Origin: Bacteroidota bacterium
Lineage (GTDB): Bacteria; Bacteroidota; Ignavibacteria; Ignavibacteriales; Ignavibacteriaceae
Assembly: GCA_021793635.1 (NCBI GenBank)
Contig: JAJYSI010000010.1
Coordinates: 1-20,535 of the forward strand
DNA: 20,535 nucleotides
Reading direction: 5' to 3'
Of this stretch, positions 1 through 7,668 are shown piece after piece; the stretch's first letter is position 1, and the number at the start of each line of letters is the position of its first letter. The notes under the pieces are model-generated. The model was not told the origin of the DNA and did not search any database. It worked only from the letters and a program-made list of their open reading frames with translations. The translations under genes were made by a program, and so were the position numbers.

Positions 1-313
1 TGTTGATGCTGAACGTCTCTCTGTAAAGATAAAACAAGCAGAATATTTGAAAGGACATCTGGGGGAAGAGTTTGATGGGATAATTTCGGGATTGGCGCAT
101 TTTGGAATTTTTGTTAAAATTAATAATATATTAGCTGAGGGATTAATTAGACTGCGGGACCTGGAAGGTGATTTTTATGTTTACGATGAAAAGAAACATG
201 CTTTTGTCGGTAAAAGATCAAAGAAACAATTTCGTCTTGGCGACAGGCTGCGTGTTAAATTGGTCCGCGTCGATCTTGAAAAAACAGAGCTTGATTTTAT
301 AATAACGGAATAA
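1..313 (+). CDS. rnr: Ribonuclease R, C-terminal fragment (S1 domain)
   Basis: This is the 3' end of a gene whose start lies left of the window. The frame is open from base 2, so the TTG at 47 is an internal leucine codon and not a start. RNase R is a processive 3'-5' exoribonuclease of the RNB family that degrades structured RNA. The visible 103 residues are its C-terminal S1 RNA-binding domain. Seen: the S1 core FDGIISGLAHFGIFVKI, then the RNase R-type continuation with EGLIRL, a YVYDE segment, the GKRS...FRLGD stretch and a final DFII ending. The catalytic RNB domain is outside the window. The stop is followed 4 nt later by the next gene, so they are probably co-transcribed. The family call is secure from the S1 domain and its typical tail; other S1 proteins lack this extension. 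Confidence 0.88.
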   Translation, partial: VDAERLSVKIKQAEYLKGHLGEEFDGIISGLAHFGIFVKINNILAEGLIRLRDLEGDFYVYDEKKHAFVGKRSKKQFRLGDRLRVKLVRVDLEKTELDFIITE

Positions 314-317
314 ATGA

Positions 318-3300
318 ATGCCGAAGATGAAAACGTTATTAAGTCTTTCTGCCATTTTCTTTTTTGTTCAGATATCGCTGTTTGCACAGTTCGGCGAGAA
401 TAAAGTTCAGTATAAGGACTTTACCTGGTACTACATCCAGACGGATCACTTCGACATTTATTTTACCAACAAAGGTTCTACGTTAGCAGAGTTTGCCGCA
501 AAGGTGGCAGAGCAGTCTCTGGCTTCACTTGAAAAGAGCTTTAATTACAAGATCAACAACCGGATTACACTTATCATCTACAACTCTACAAATGATTTTC
601 AGGAAACAAATGTTACAGACCAGTATTTAAGCGAAGGCATTGAAGGCTTCACGGAAATATTTAAGAATAGAGTTGTTGTTCAGTTTATGGGATCATACCC
701 CGAGTTCCGCCATCTGATCCATCACGAACTAACCCACGCCGTTATGAATGATTTTTTCTACGGCGGCTCTCTTCAAAATGTAATTACTAATAACATTACT
801 CTCAGCCTTCCACAATGGTTTAATGAAGGTATGGCGGAATATCAATCGCTCGGCTGGGATATAAATACCGATATGTTTATCCGCGATGCGATTATAAATA
901 ATTACCTGCCGGATATCAATCAGCTTAGCGGTTACGTTGCTTACAGAGCCGGCGAATCAATTTTCCATTACATTGCATCGAAATACGGCGCGGAAAAAAT
1001 CGGTGAGCTGATGAATAAGATTAAAGGATCCGGCAGCCTTGAGCAAGGCTTCAAAGCATCTTTAGGTTTAACTCTTAAAGAGTTTAACGAAAGATGGAAG
1101 AAGCATCTTAAGAAAATTTATTGGCCCGATATTGCAATAAGAAAAGACCCGGACGAATTTGCTAAGCGGCTGACAGATCCGGAAGAAGGAGGCGGATTTT
1201 ATAATACCAGCCCGGCAATGTCACCTCAGGGAGATAAGATCGCGTTCATATCAAACCGAAATTATTACTTCGATGTTTTTATAATGAACGCGATTGACGG
1301 CAAGATAATTAAGCGTTTGGTGAAAGGCGATAGGAGCCCTGACTTTGAACAGTTGAATGTGGTTACTCCCGGATTAAGCTGGTCGCCAGATGAAAGTGAA
1401 ATTGCATTATCGGCAAAGAGCGATGGTGATGATATCATTTATATTATCAATGTTAATTCGGAAGATAAATATAAACTGCCGGTTCATTTTGAAGGAATTA
1501 AAAGTTTAGCCTGGTCGCCTAACGGGAAGTATCTTGCATTCATCGGGCATACTCCGGAACAGTCAGATGTTTACATTTACAATTTTGATACTAAACAGAT
1601 CACTAATCTGACTAACGATATTTTTAATGATAACGATCCTGCATGGTCTCCTGACGGCAAAGAGATTTTCTTCTCGTCGGATAGAGGAAACTTCATAACG
1701 CATGGTTCTGAAGATACAGTTAAAGTTTATAATTATCCTGATACGTATTCCGATATTTACTGCGTTAATATCAACTCTCATAAAGTTGAGAGAATTACTG
1801 ATATGCCTAACAGCAACCAATTTGCACCGGTTGTTGGTCCGGATGGAAAGCAGATTTTGTTCCTTTCGGATGTTAACGGAATAAATAATATTTACAAAAA
1901 AAGGATAGTACTTGAAAAGAAAGATTCCTTATCAAAAGTTGATGAATTGACTGCGGTTCCAATTACAAATTCCTTAAACGGATTGTACCAGCTTTCATTA
2001 TCAAAGGACGGAAAGAAATTAGTCTTTTCAACTCTTTATAAAGGCTCATACAATTTGTTTCTTCTAAATCAGCCGTTCGATATAAAACTTGATACGAATA
2101 AATTAGTGCCTACTGTTTTTGTCGATAGTGAACATAAAAAGGAAACGATGGTAGAAGATATTGCGAAAAAGGCAATCCATGAAGTTGATTCTACTCAATA
2201 TATTATTAAAGATCCAGCGATTGCATTGAATAATGATACCTCAAGCATTTATGGTGATTCAATTCAAGTTAATCTAAATAATTATGTCTTCGGCAATAAA
2301 AATCAAACCAATATATTAGCTAAGAGAGATACGAATTCAAATTTTACTCTTACAGACAACTTAGATAGAAACGGAAATTACAGAGTAAACAAATACAAGA
2401 TTACTTTTTCGCCGGATATTGTTTATGCCAATGCTGGCTTCAGTACGCTCTATGGACTGCTTGGAACCACCGTTCTTTCATTTAGTGATGTTCTAGGGAA
2501 TTACAGAATTATTGGTCAAACGAGTCTTCAAATTGATTTAAAAAATAGCGACTATGGAATCGGTTATTTTTCATTAAAGCAAAGATTAAACTACGGTATC
2601 GAGGCTTTTCATACGGCAAGATTTTTATACCTAGATAATTATGGTCTCTCTGATTTATATCGTTTCAGAGATTACGGCGCAGTTTTTTCTTTAAGCTATC
2701 CGCTCAACAAGTTTTATAGAATTGAAGGCGGACTTAGCTGGCTGAATGTTACAATGGAAAATTTAGATGATCCAACAGCGCCTTATCAGCAGGCAACTTA
2801 TCTTGTCCCTGTGCTCAGCTTTATTCACGATAATACTTTATTCGGCTATACTGCGCCGATTGATGGAACAAGGTATCGTTTCGATTATCTGATAAATCCT
2901 GGTATAATCGATCGTAATTTATCCTTTTACTCAATACTTGGAGATTACAGAACTTACTTCCGGTTCTGGAATGATTATTCATTCGCATTTAGATTGTCTG
3001 GCGGTTATTCTTGGGGAAGTAATCCTCAAAGGTTTTTTCTCGGCGGAGTTGACAACTGGATAAATCGAGATTTTGCAAACAACAATATTCCGCTTAATTC
3101 ACCATCCGACTTTGCATTCTTGACTGCGGCACTTCCGCTAAGAGGATATGATTATGCTCAGGAAATCGGTACTAAATACGGCTTGATGAATATGGAATTA
3201 AGATTCCCATTTATTCGATATTTGGTAACCGGAGCTCTTCCGATTTTATTCAGCAATATTTTGGGCGTTGCTTTTCTTGATGCCGGTACTGCTTGGAATA

Positions 3301-3494
3301 ATAATCATGATTTGCAATTATTCGGACGAGATGATAATGGAAGCATAATTTCAAAAAACCTCTTAATCGGAACGGGTGTGGGTGCAAGGATTTTCCTTTT
3401 AGCCTTTTTAGTCAGGTTTGATCTTGCATGGGCTTACAACATGCAGCATTTTTCGGCACCTAAATTTTATATTTCGCTCGGCGCCGATTTTTAA
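318..3494 (+). CDS. Secreted zinc peptidase / PD40 propeller / outer-membrane barrel protein
   Basis: A 1058-residue exported protein of unknown substrate. Residues 1-23 form a signal peptide (MPKMKTLL, hydrophobic core, cleavage likely after LFA). Residues about 24-270 look like a peptidase-MA-type gluzincin, with HELTH at 136-140 and WFNEGMAEY at 167-175, where E170 would be the third zinc ligand. Residues about 290-600 hold at least six PD40/TolB-like blades, recognisable as W/P-S-P-D-G-K turns near 300, 355, 399, 443, 505 and 562. A polar linker at about 600-690 leads into a barrel that resembles the BamA/Omp85 surface-antigen C-terminus (FFLGG, LRGY, a final strand ending in Phe). The protein is therefore probably anchored in the outer membrane. 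ATG at 318 is used; an ATG at 327 (MKTLL) is equally possible. It lies 4 nt after rnr. Domain order is seen in the sequence; proteolytic activity is inferred. Confidence 0.82.
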   Translation: MPKMKTLLSLSAIFFFVQISLFAQFGENKVQYKDFTWYYIQTDHFDIYFTNKGSTLAEFAAKVAEQSLASLEKSFNYKINNRITLIIYNSTNDFQETNVTDQYLSEGIEGFTEIFKNRVVVQFMGSYPEFRHLIHHELTHAVMNDFFYGGSLQNVITNNITLSLPQWFNEGMAEYQSLGWDINTDMFIRDAIINNYLPDINQLSGYVAYRAGESIFHYIASKYGAEKIGELMNKIKGSGSLEQGFKASLGLTLKEFNERWKKHLKKIYWPDIAIRKDPDEFAKRLTDPEEGGGFYNTSPAMSPQGDKIAFISNRNYYFDVFIMNAIDGKIIKRLVKGDRSPDFEQLNVVTPGLSWSPDESEIALSAKSDGDDIIYIINVNSEDKYKLPVHFEGIKSLAWSPNGKYLAFIGHTPEQSDVYIYNFDTKQITNLTNDIFNDNDPAWSPDGKEIFFSSDRGNFITHGSEDTVKVYNYPDTYSDIYCVNINSHKVERITDMPNSNQFAPVVGPDGKQILFLSDVNGINNIYKKRIVLEKKDSLSKVDELTAVPITNSLNGLYQLSLSKDGKKLVFSTLYKGSYNLFLLNQPFDIKLDTNKLVPTVFVDSEHKKETMVEDIAKKAIHEVDSTQYIIKDPAIALNNDTSSIYGDSIQVNLNNYVFGNKNQTNILAKRDTNSNFTLTDNLDRNGNYRVNKYKITFSPDIVYANAGFSTLYGLLGTTVLSFSDVLGNYRIIGQTSLQIDLKNSDYGIGYFSLKQRLNYGIEAFHTARFLYLDNYGLSDLYRFRDYGAVFSLSYPLNKFYRIEGGLSWLNVTMENLDDPTAPYQQATYLVPVLSFIHDNTLFGYTAPIDGTRYRFDYLINPGIIDRNLSFYSILGDYRTYFRFWNDYSFAFRLSGGYSWGSNPQRFFLGGVDNWINRDFANNNIPLNSPSDFAFLTAALPLRGYDYAQEIGTKYGLMNMELRFPFIRYLVTGALPILFSNILGVAFLDAGTAWNNNHDLQLFGRDDNGSIISKNLLIGTGVGARIFLLAFLVRFDLAWAYNMQHFSAPKFYISLGADF

Positions 3495-3527
3495 AATTTA
3501 AATTATCCGGGTTTGAATTAAAGAATT

Positions 3528-3773
3528 CTATTTCGAAGAACTTTTCGGTGAAGTCTTAGAAGAATCTTTTTTTGCAGACGAGCCGCTTGGCTTATTCTTA
3601 TAGTCTGTTTGATAGAAACCTGAACCTTTGAAAATTGGACCTGCGCCGGGACCGATTAATCTTTTTACTTCTCCCTTACATTTGGGACAAATTTTAACCG
3701 GTTCAGCGCTCATGGATTGAAAAACTTCAAATGTGTGTCCGCATTGTTTGCATTTATAATCGTATGTTGGCAT
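3528..3773 (-). CDS. FmdB-type zinc-ribbon regulatory protein
   Basis: An 81-residue protein that begins MPTYDYKCKQCGHTFE, the hallmark of the FmdB/CxxC_CXXC_SSSS family. Two CxxC pairs (C8/C11 and C29/C32) should bind one zinc. The middle has the family's GPGAGPIFKGSGFYQTDY stretch, and the tail is a low-complexity Ser/Lys region. FmdB was first described as a putative regulator of formamidase genes, but the molecular role of most members is unknown. The gene converges on the large peptidase gene, with 33 bp between the stop codons, and diverges from a lipoprotein gene. An AGGATGA site precedes the ATG. Family assignment is firm; function is not. Confidence 0.88.
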   Translation of the reverse strand: MPTYDYKCKQCGHTFEVFQSMSAEPVKICPKCKGEVKRLIGPGAGPIFKGSGFYQTDYKNKPSGSSAKKDSSKTSPKSSSK

Positions 3774-3827
3774 ATATCATCCTGAAAAAATATGGTTGAA
3801 AACTTAATGAAAAATTCTAAAAATTTC

Positions 3828-3833
3828 TATAAT
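3828..3833 (+). promoter_or_regulatory. Candidate -10 box upstream of lipoprotein gene
   Basis: A perfect TATAAT lies in the divergent gap between the FmdB-type gene and the lipoprotein gene, about 85 nt before the preferred GTG start. No good -35 hexamer sits 16-18 nt upstream, so this is only a weak candidate in very AT-rich DNA. Confidence 0.25.
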
Positions 3834-3918
3834 TTAAATTAAAAGATATTTATCTTAGTACTGACATTTTTTGGAAATTGTTCCGCTTGATAATTTTTAC
3901 AATCTACTTAAAATAATC

Positions 3919-4581
3919 GTGAAAAAAATCTTATTCCTCTTGCTTCCATGTTTGCTTATGCTTACCGGATGCCTAAATTATATCCAGGATACTCAGCTAT
4001 ATGCAGATGGTTCCGGCTCAATGAGAATTATCTTCTGGACCAAATTGCCTGATGTTGAAAGCGCAAAAGTGCTTGACAAGATAGGCATTTTTAATCCGGA
4101 CTCAATTAGAAGTGAATTCTCGTCCGAATATACTACAATAAAAAATATTTCGGTTTATACCGACACCACAGACAGTACTACGCATGCTGTAATTAACTTA
4201 ACTTTTACACACATTGATTCTCTGAACAAAACAAAAGCATTTGCTGCCTCAGATTTTTCATTAAAAGACGGAGCCGAAGGACAGAAGATATTTTCACAGT
4301 TTATTCCGCCAATAGTTACCGGATTTGGAATAAATGGCAATGCATATCACGTTACATATAAATATACTTTTGGCGGAGATATTATCACGGATAATTCAAC
4401 CGGCAAAAACGGCAGAACCTTAATATGGGATTATACTCTTGCTCAAATTGGAAGCGGGAAAACCATTTCCGTAACCTTCCGTCCTTTTAAATTGAAAGAA
4501 ACACCTCCTTGGATTTATGCTCTTTCCGGCTTAGTGCTTTTAATAGTTATTATCTTTCTTCTTCGAAAGAAAAAAGATTAG
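3919..4581 (+). CDS. Putative lipoprotein with C-terminal membrane helix
   Basis: I do not recognise a named gene. From the in-frame GTG at 3919 the product is 220 residues and starts MKKILFLLLPCLLMLTGC, a typical lipoprotein signal with lipobox LTGC (Cys18 lipidated). A longer reading from a TTG at 3871 would put 16 extra residues before the signal, so GTG is preferred although no Shine-Dalgarno site is visible. The mature part starts with an ADGSG motif after a tyrosine-rich stretch, and is predicted to be mainly beta. It resembles the LppM/DUF3153 type of lipoprotein, but this is from memory and weak. Near the C-terminus a hydrophobic helix (YALSGLVLLIVIIFLL) is followed by RKKKD, so the protein may be held by both a lipid and a membrane helix. 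It stands alone between fmdB and prs. Confidence 0.68.
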   Translation: MKKILFLLLPCLLMLTGCLNYIQDTQLYADGSGSMRIIFWTKLPDVESAKVLDKIGIFNPDSIRSEFSSEYTTIKNISVYTDTTDSTTHAVINLTFTHIDSLNKTKAFAASDFSLKDGAEGQKIFSQFIPPIVTGFGINGNAYHVTYKYTFGGDIITDNSTGKNGRTLIWDYTLAQIGSGKTISVTFRPFKLKETPPWIYALSGLVLLIVIIFLLRKKKD

Positions 4582-4698
4582 ATTTATATAGTCGATTTTA
4601 GATTCTAAATGTCTGGAAATCCCTAAGAAAGCAGATAACTGGCTTTTATATTGATTGGTTTAACAAAAAAATGTGAATCCGGAATTGTTTATTTAGAA

Positions 4699-4729
4699 TT
4701 GACTTGCCAGGGGGTTTTGCATATATTTG
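4699..4729 (+). promoter_or_regulatory. Promoter of the prs-rplY-pth unit
   Basis: TTGACT (4699-4704), a 17-bp spacer and TATATT (4722-4727) give a good sigma70-like promoter. The same -10 reads as TATATTTG, which matches the Bacteroidota TAnnTTTG element. Transcription would start near 4735, about 35 nt before the prs ATG. Confidence 0.6.
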
Positions 4730-4768
4730 GTGTCTTAATTTTTGAATAAATGTTGATTAACAGTTTGT

Positions 4769-5716
4769 ATGGCTGGGAGTGATTATAAGATTTTTTCGGG
4801 CAGTTCTAATTTACCCTTATCTGAAAAGATTGCTCAGAAATTAGAAATGACCTTAGGGGCAGTAGAATTAAAAAGATTTAGCGATGGTGAAATTTGGGCT
4901 AAGTTCGGTGAAAATATTCGCGGTTCCGATGTTTTTATTATTCAATCTACTAATCCTCCGGCAGAAAATTTACTTGAACTTTTAATAATGGTAGATGCCG
5001 CAAAAAGGGCATCGGCAAAAAAGGTTACGGCAGTTATACCTTATTTTGGCTATTCGAGGCAGGATCGTAAAGATCAGCCGAGAGTTTCTATAACTGCAAA
5101 GTTAGTGGCAAATCTTATTACAGTTGCCGGCGCAGATAGAGTAATGACAATGGATTTGCACGCTGCTCAGATTCAGGGATTTTTTGATATCCCATTTGAT
5201 CATCTTTATGGTTCTTCAATTTTCAGCGGAATGTTCGACAAAGTTAAAAATAATCTTGTTGTTGTTTCGCCGGATGTAGGCGGTATTAAAACTGCAAGAG
5301 CTTATGCAAAACGCTTGCATGCTGATTTGGTAGTTATCGATAAGCGCAGACCTAAGCAAAATCTTGCAGAGATAGTGCATATAATCGGTAATGTAGAAGA
5401 TAAAGATGTTCTATTGGTTGATGATTTGATTGACACTGCAGGTACATTTGTAGGAGCAATAGAAGCCTTAAAAAAGCATGGAGCGAAAAATATTTACGGC
5501 GCTATTACTCATCCGCTGCTTTCTGGTCCTGCGATAGAAAGAATTAATAAATCCCAGCTTACAAAGCTTTATGTAACGGACACAATTCCGCTTAATAAAG
5601 ATCTTGATAAAGCTAAAGTTGAAGTAATCAGCGCATCGGGAATATTTGCCGAAGCAATTAGAAGAACTTACAATAACGAATCAATTAGTTCGTTATTCGA
5701 TATAGACAAAGGATAA
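4769..5716 (+). CDS. prs: Ribose-phosphate pyrophosphokinase (PRPP synthetase)
   Basis: Makes phosphoribosyl pyrophosphate from ribose 5-phosphate and ATP in the cytosol, feeding purine, pyrimidine, NAD, His and Trp synthesis. The 315-residue length is normal for class I enzymes. Seen: FSDGE (37-41), the ATP-binding segment YSRQDRK (95-101), the metal and catalytic region DLHAAQIQGFFD (129-140, with H131), DVGG at 169-172, the flexible-loop KRR at 192-194, and the PRPP/ribose-5-phosphate loop VDDLIDTAGT (217-226). ATG at 4769 gives the expected N-terminus. There is no Shine-Dalgarno site, in contrast to the ribosomal protein genes downstream. It is first in the prs-rplY-pth unit, with 20 nt to rplY. 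Confidence 0.97.
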   Translation: MAGSDYKIFSGSSNLPLSEKIAQKLEMTLGAVELKRFSDGEIWAKFGENIRGSDVFIIQSTNPPAENLLELLIMVDAAKRASAKKVTAVIPYFGYSRQDRKDQPRVSITAKLVANLITVAGADRVMTMDLHAAQIQGFFDIPFDHLYGSSIFSGMFDKVKNNLVVVSPDVGGIKTARAYAKRLHADLVVIDKRRPKQNLAEIVHIIGNVEDKDVLLVDDLIDTAGTFVGAIEALKKHGAKNIYGAITHPLLSGPAIERINKSQLTKLYVTDTIPLNKDLDKAKVEVISASGIFAEAIRRTYNNESISSLFDIDKG

Positions 5717-5736
5717 TTTAAGTTACTGGAGATAAA

Positions 5737-6375
5737 ATGGAAAAAGTTAAACTGAAGGGTAATGTAAGAGAGAGCATTACAAAATCATCAAGAAGTGAAA
5801 TTCGCCGCAATGGAAGAGTGCCTGGAATATATTATTCAAAGCACGGCAGCCCAATTGCGATTGATGTGGTTGAAAAGGAAATAAACCCGTTTGTTTATAC
5901 AAAGGAAACTCACCTGATTTCTCTTCAATTAAAAGATAAAGAAGATTTAGAGTGCGTTATTAAAGATGTTCAATTCGATCCTATTACCGATAGAGTAGTT
6001 CATTTTGATTTGCTTGGTCTTACCAGCGGTGAAACATTCCAGCTTGAAGTTCCTCTTCAATTCCATGGCAGTCCTGTCGGTATTAAGGACGGCGGCGTAC
6101 TTCAAACGCTTTTACATAAACTTGAAATTGAATGCTTGCCAAAGGATATACCACAGCATATAGACATCAACATTCAGGATTTGAAGATTGGCGATGCAAT
6201 CCATGTAAAAGATTTAAAGCTTGAAAATCTAACAATTCTAAATTCAGAAGATTCTGTTATTATAGCAGTAACTCATCCTAAGGCTGAAGTTGAAGCTCCG
6301 GCTGAAGGCGCCGAAGAAGCTCCTAAAGAGCCTGAAGTAATCGGAAAAGAAAAATCTGAAGAAGAAGAAAAATAA
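5737..6375 (+). CDS. rplY: 50S ribosomal protein L25, long CTC form
   Basis: bL25 binds 5S rRNA in the large subunit. At 212 residues this is the long Ctc-type protein: an N-terminal 5S-binding beta-barrel (about 1-95, with RRNGRVPGIYY and DVQFDPITDRVVHFD), then the TL5/CTC C-terminal domain (about 96-185, with FHGSPVGIKDGGVLQ and DIPQHIDINI). A Glu/Ala-rich acidic tail covers about 188-212. A GGAG site lies 8 nt before the ATG. It sits between prs and pth, a common arrangement in many bacteria. Confidence 0.95.
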   Translation: MEKVKLKGNVRESITKSSRSEIRRNGRVPGIYYSKHGSPIAIDVVEKEINPFVYTKETHLISLQLKDKEDLECVIKDVQFDPITDRVVHFDLLGLTSGETFQLEVPLQFHGSPVGIKDGGVLQTLLHKLEIECLPKDIPQHIDINIQDLKIGDAIHVKDLKLENLTILNSEDSVIIAVTHPKAEVEAPAEGAEEAPKEPEVIGKEKSEEEEK

Positions 6376-6386
6376 TTCTATAAAAA

Positions 6387-7019
6387 TTGCGTGTTATTTT
6401 TGGTATCGGTAATCCCGGGGGTAAATATCAAAACAACCGGCACAATGTAGGATTCATGCTGCTTGATTATTTTGCCGAAAAGTATACTTTGGAATTCAAT
6501 CCGTCCAAAGGGAGCTATTATGCTTGTGAGGGCAATTTATCAGGAAATGATTTCATTCTAATTAAGCCGACTACTTATGTCAACAACAGCGGATTAGCAG
6601 CATTGGAAATTTCTGAAAAGTATTCTCTCTACATAGAAGATTTTCTTGTTCTTCATGATGATATTAATTTGGAAACTGCCTCGCTGAAAGTTAAAATCTC
6701 TGGCAGCGATGGAGGACATAACGGCTTAAGTTCCTTGATTTATAATTTTGCATCCGACAAGTTTCCAAGATTAAGAATTGGAATTGGAAAGAATTTTAAG
6801 AAAGGTGAAATGGCAGCATATGTTCTTTCGGATTTTAGTGCAGAGGAATCAATTGAATTAAAAAAATCTTTCGAGGCAGGAAGCCTTTTAATTGAGGAAT
6901 TTATAAGCGGCGGGATTAAGAACCTTTTGGATACCAATAGTAAAATTTCAAAATCCATGAAAAAAGCAGATAGCTTAAAGGAAAATCCATTAAAAAATAC
7001 GGAAAGTGATTTAGGTTGA
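6387..7019 (+). CDS. pth: Peptidyl-tRNA hydrolase
   Basis: Cleaves the ester bond of peptidyl-tRNA released from stalled ribosomes. The start must be the TTG at 6387: it immediately precedes the conserved N-terminus RVIFGIGNPGGKY, and no ATG or GTG in frame fits. Active-site residues are all present: N9 in GNPG, H19 in RHNVGF, N66 in YVNNSG, D91 in LHDD, and N112 in GGHNGLSS. The enzyme is usually about 190 residues; this one has 210, the excess being a Lys/Ser-rich tail after about 185. It starts 11 nt after the rplY stop with no Shine-Dalgarno site, so it may depend on coupling to rplY translation. Confidence 0.95.
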   Translation: MRVIFGIGNPGGKYQNNRHNVGFMLLDYFAEKYTLEFNPSKGSYYACEGNLSGNDFILIKPTTYVNNSGLAALEISEKYSLYIEDFLVLHDDINLETASLKVKISGSDGGHNGLSSLIYNFASDKFPRLRIGIGKNFKKGEMAAYVLSDFSAEESIELKKSFEAGSLLIEEFISGGIKNLLDTNSKISKSMKKADSLKENPLKNTESDLG

Positions 7020-7092
7020 AACAACCGGAAAAGATGCTTAATTGGCTATTATTCTACATAAAAAGATTTTAAGTTCATTCATAGAATTTTTC

Positions 7093-7121
7093 TTGTAATT
7101 TCAAATTCAATTACATAAATT
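7093..7121 (+). promoter_or_regulatory. Candidate promoter of the rpsF operon
   Basis: TTGTAA (7093-7098), 17 bp, TAAATT (7116-7121), in the 190-bp gap between pth and rpsF. It would give a leader of about 80 nt. Each hexamer matches the sigma70 consensus at four of six positions, so support is moderate at best. The rest of the gap upstream shows no ORF or clear terminator. Confidence 0.35.
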
Positions 7122-7160
7122 AGCAACCGTTTTTAAGTAAATACATAATTAACCCCTGCC

Positions 7161-7200
7161 CTCATCAAAGAATGAGAGCCTAAATGTCCATAGGAGGTGA
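7161..7200 (+). promoter_or_regulatory. rpsF leader: hairpin plus full-length Shine-Dalgarno site
   Basis: CTCAT (7161-7165) pairs with ATGAG (7172-7176). Then CCTA (7179-7182) can pair with TAGG (7191-7194), which covers the start of AGGAGGTGA (7192-7200). This 9-nt run is complementary to the usual 16S 3' end and is placed 9 nt before the rpsF ATG. rpsF leaders in many bacteria bind S6:S18 and repress translation. Whether these two short stems are that element is not certain; I could not match the conserved CCG bulge of the described motif. Confidence 0.4.
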
Positions 7201-7209
7201 CAAAAACGA

Positions 7210-7632
7210 ATGAAACAAAACGTGTACGAGAGTGCGGTTATTATTAATGCTGCGCTCGATGATGAACAAATAGAACAAATTATTTCACGAATCAGAGAAA
7301 CCATTATAAATAATGGTGGAGAGATTAGGGAAGTTGAGAAGTGGGGAAGAAAAAGACTGGCTTATGTTGTTAAAAAAAGCAAGATAGGCTACTATGTATT
7401 CTTCAGATTTAACTCACCGTCAAATATCATTTCAAAACTTGAGAGAAATTATTCGCTCGATGAGCAGATACTCAGGTATCTAACAATAAAACTGGACAGT
7501 GACGCAGTCGAATATTTGGAGAAAAATAAAATTACCCCAATTATTGAGGAATCAGATATTCCAACTGCTAAGGTAGAAGAGACTCCAGTGGCTGAAGATA
7601 TCGATGAGGAAGTAGAACAGAGTGACACTTAA
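7210..7632 (+). CDS. rpsF: 30S ribosomal protein S6
   Basis: bS6 sits on the platform of the small subunit as a heterodimer with bS18. The ferredoxin-like core covers residues 1-100: YESAVIINAALDDEQIEQII at the N-terminus, then VEKWGRKRLAYVVKK with the conserved W-G-R-K-L/R-A-Y, then YYVFFRF, and LRYLTIKL near the end. An acidic extension (about 105-140, rich in Glu/Asp) follows, as in many bS6 proteins. It is the first gene of the conserved rpsF-ssb-rpsR-rplI operon, with 36 nt to ssb. Confidence 0.96.
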   Translation: MKQNVYESAVIINAALDDEQIEQIISRIRETIINNGGEIREVEKWGRKRLAYVVKKSKIGYYVFFRFNSPSNIISKLERNYSLDEQILRYLTIKLDSDAVEYLEKNKITPIIEESDIPTAKVEETPVAEDIDEEVEQSDT

Positions 7633-7668
7633 AAATTAATTTTTGATCAAGTATGGAGGAGTAAAACC

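Noticed and set aside
3871..3918. TTG start that extends the lipoprotein N-terminus by 16 residues
   Set aside because: It would place non-hydrophobic residues before a standard lipoprotein signal; the GTG at 3919 gives a typical MKKIL start.
6740..7024. Minus-strand open frame of 94 codons over the end of pth
   Set aside because: Antisense to pth with no ribosome binding site or recognisable content.
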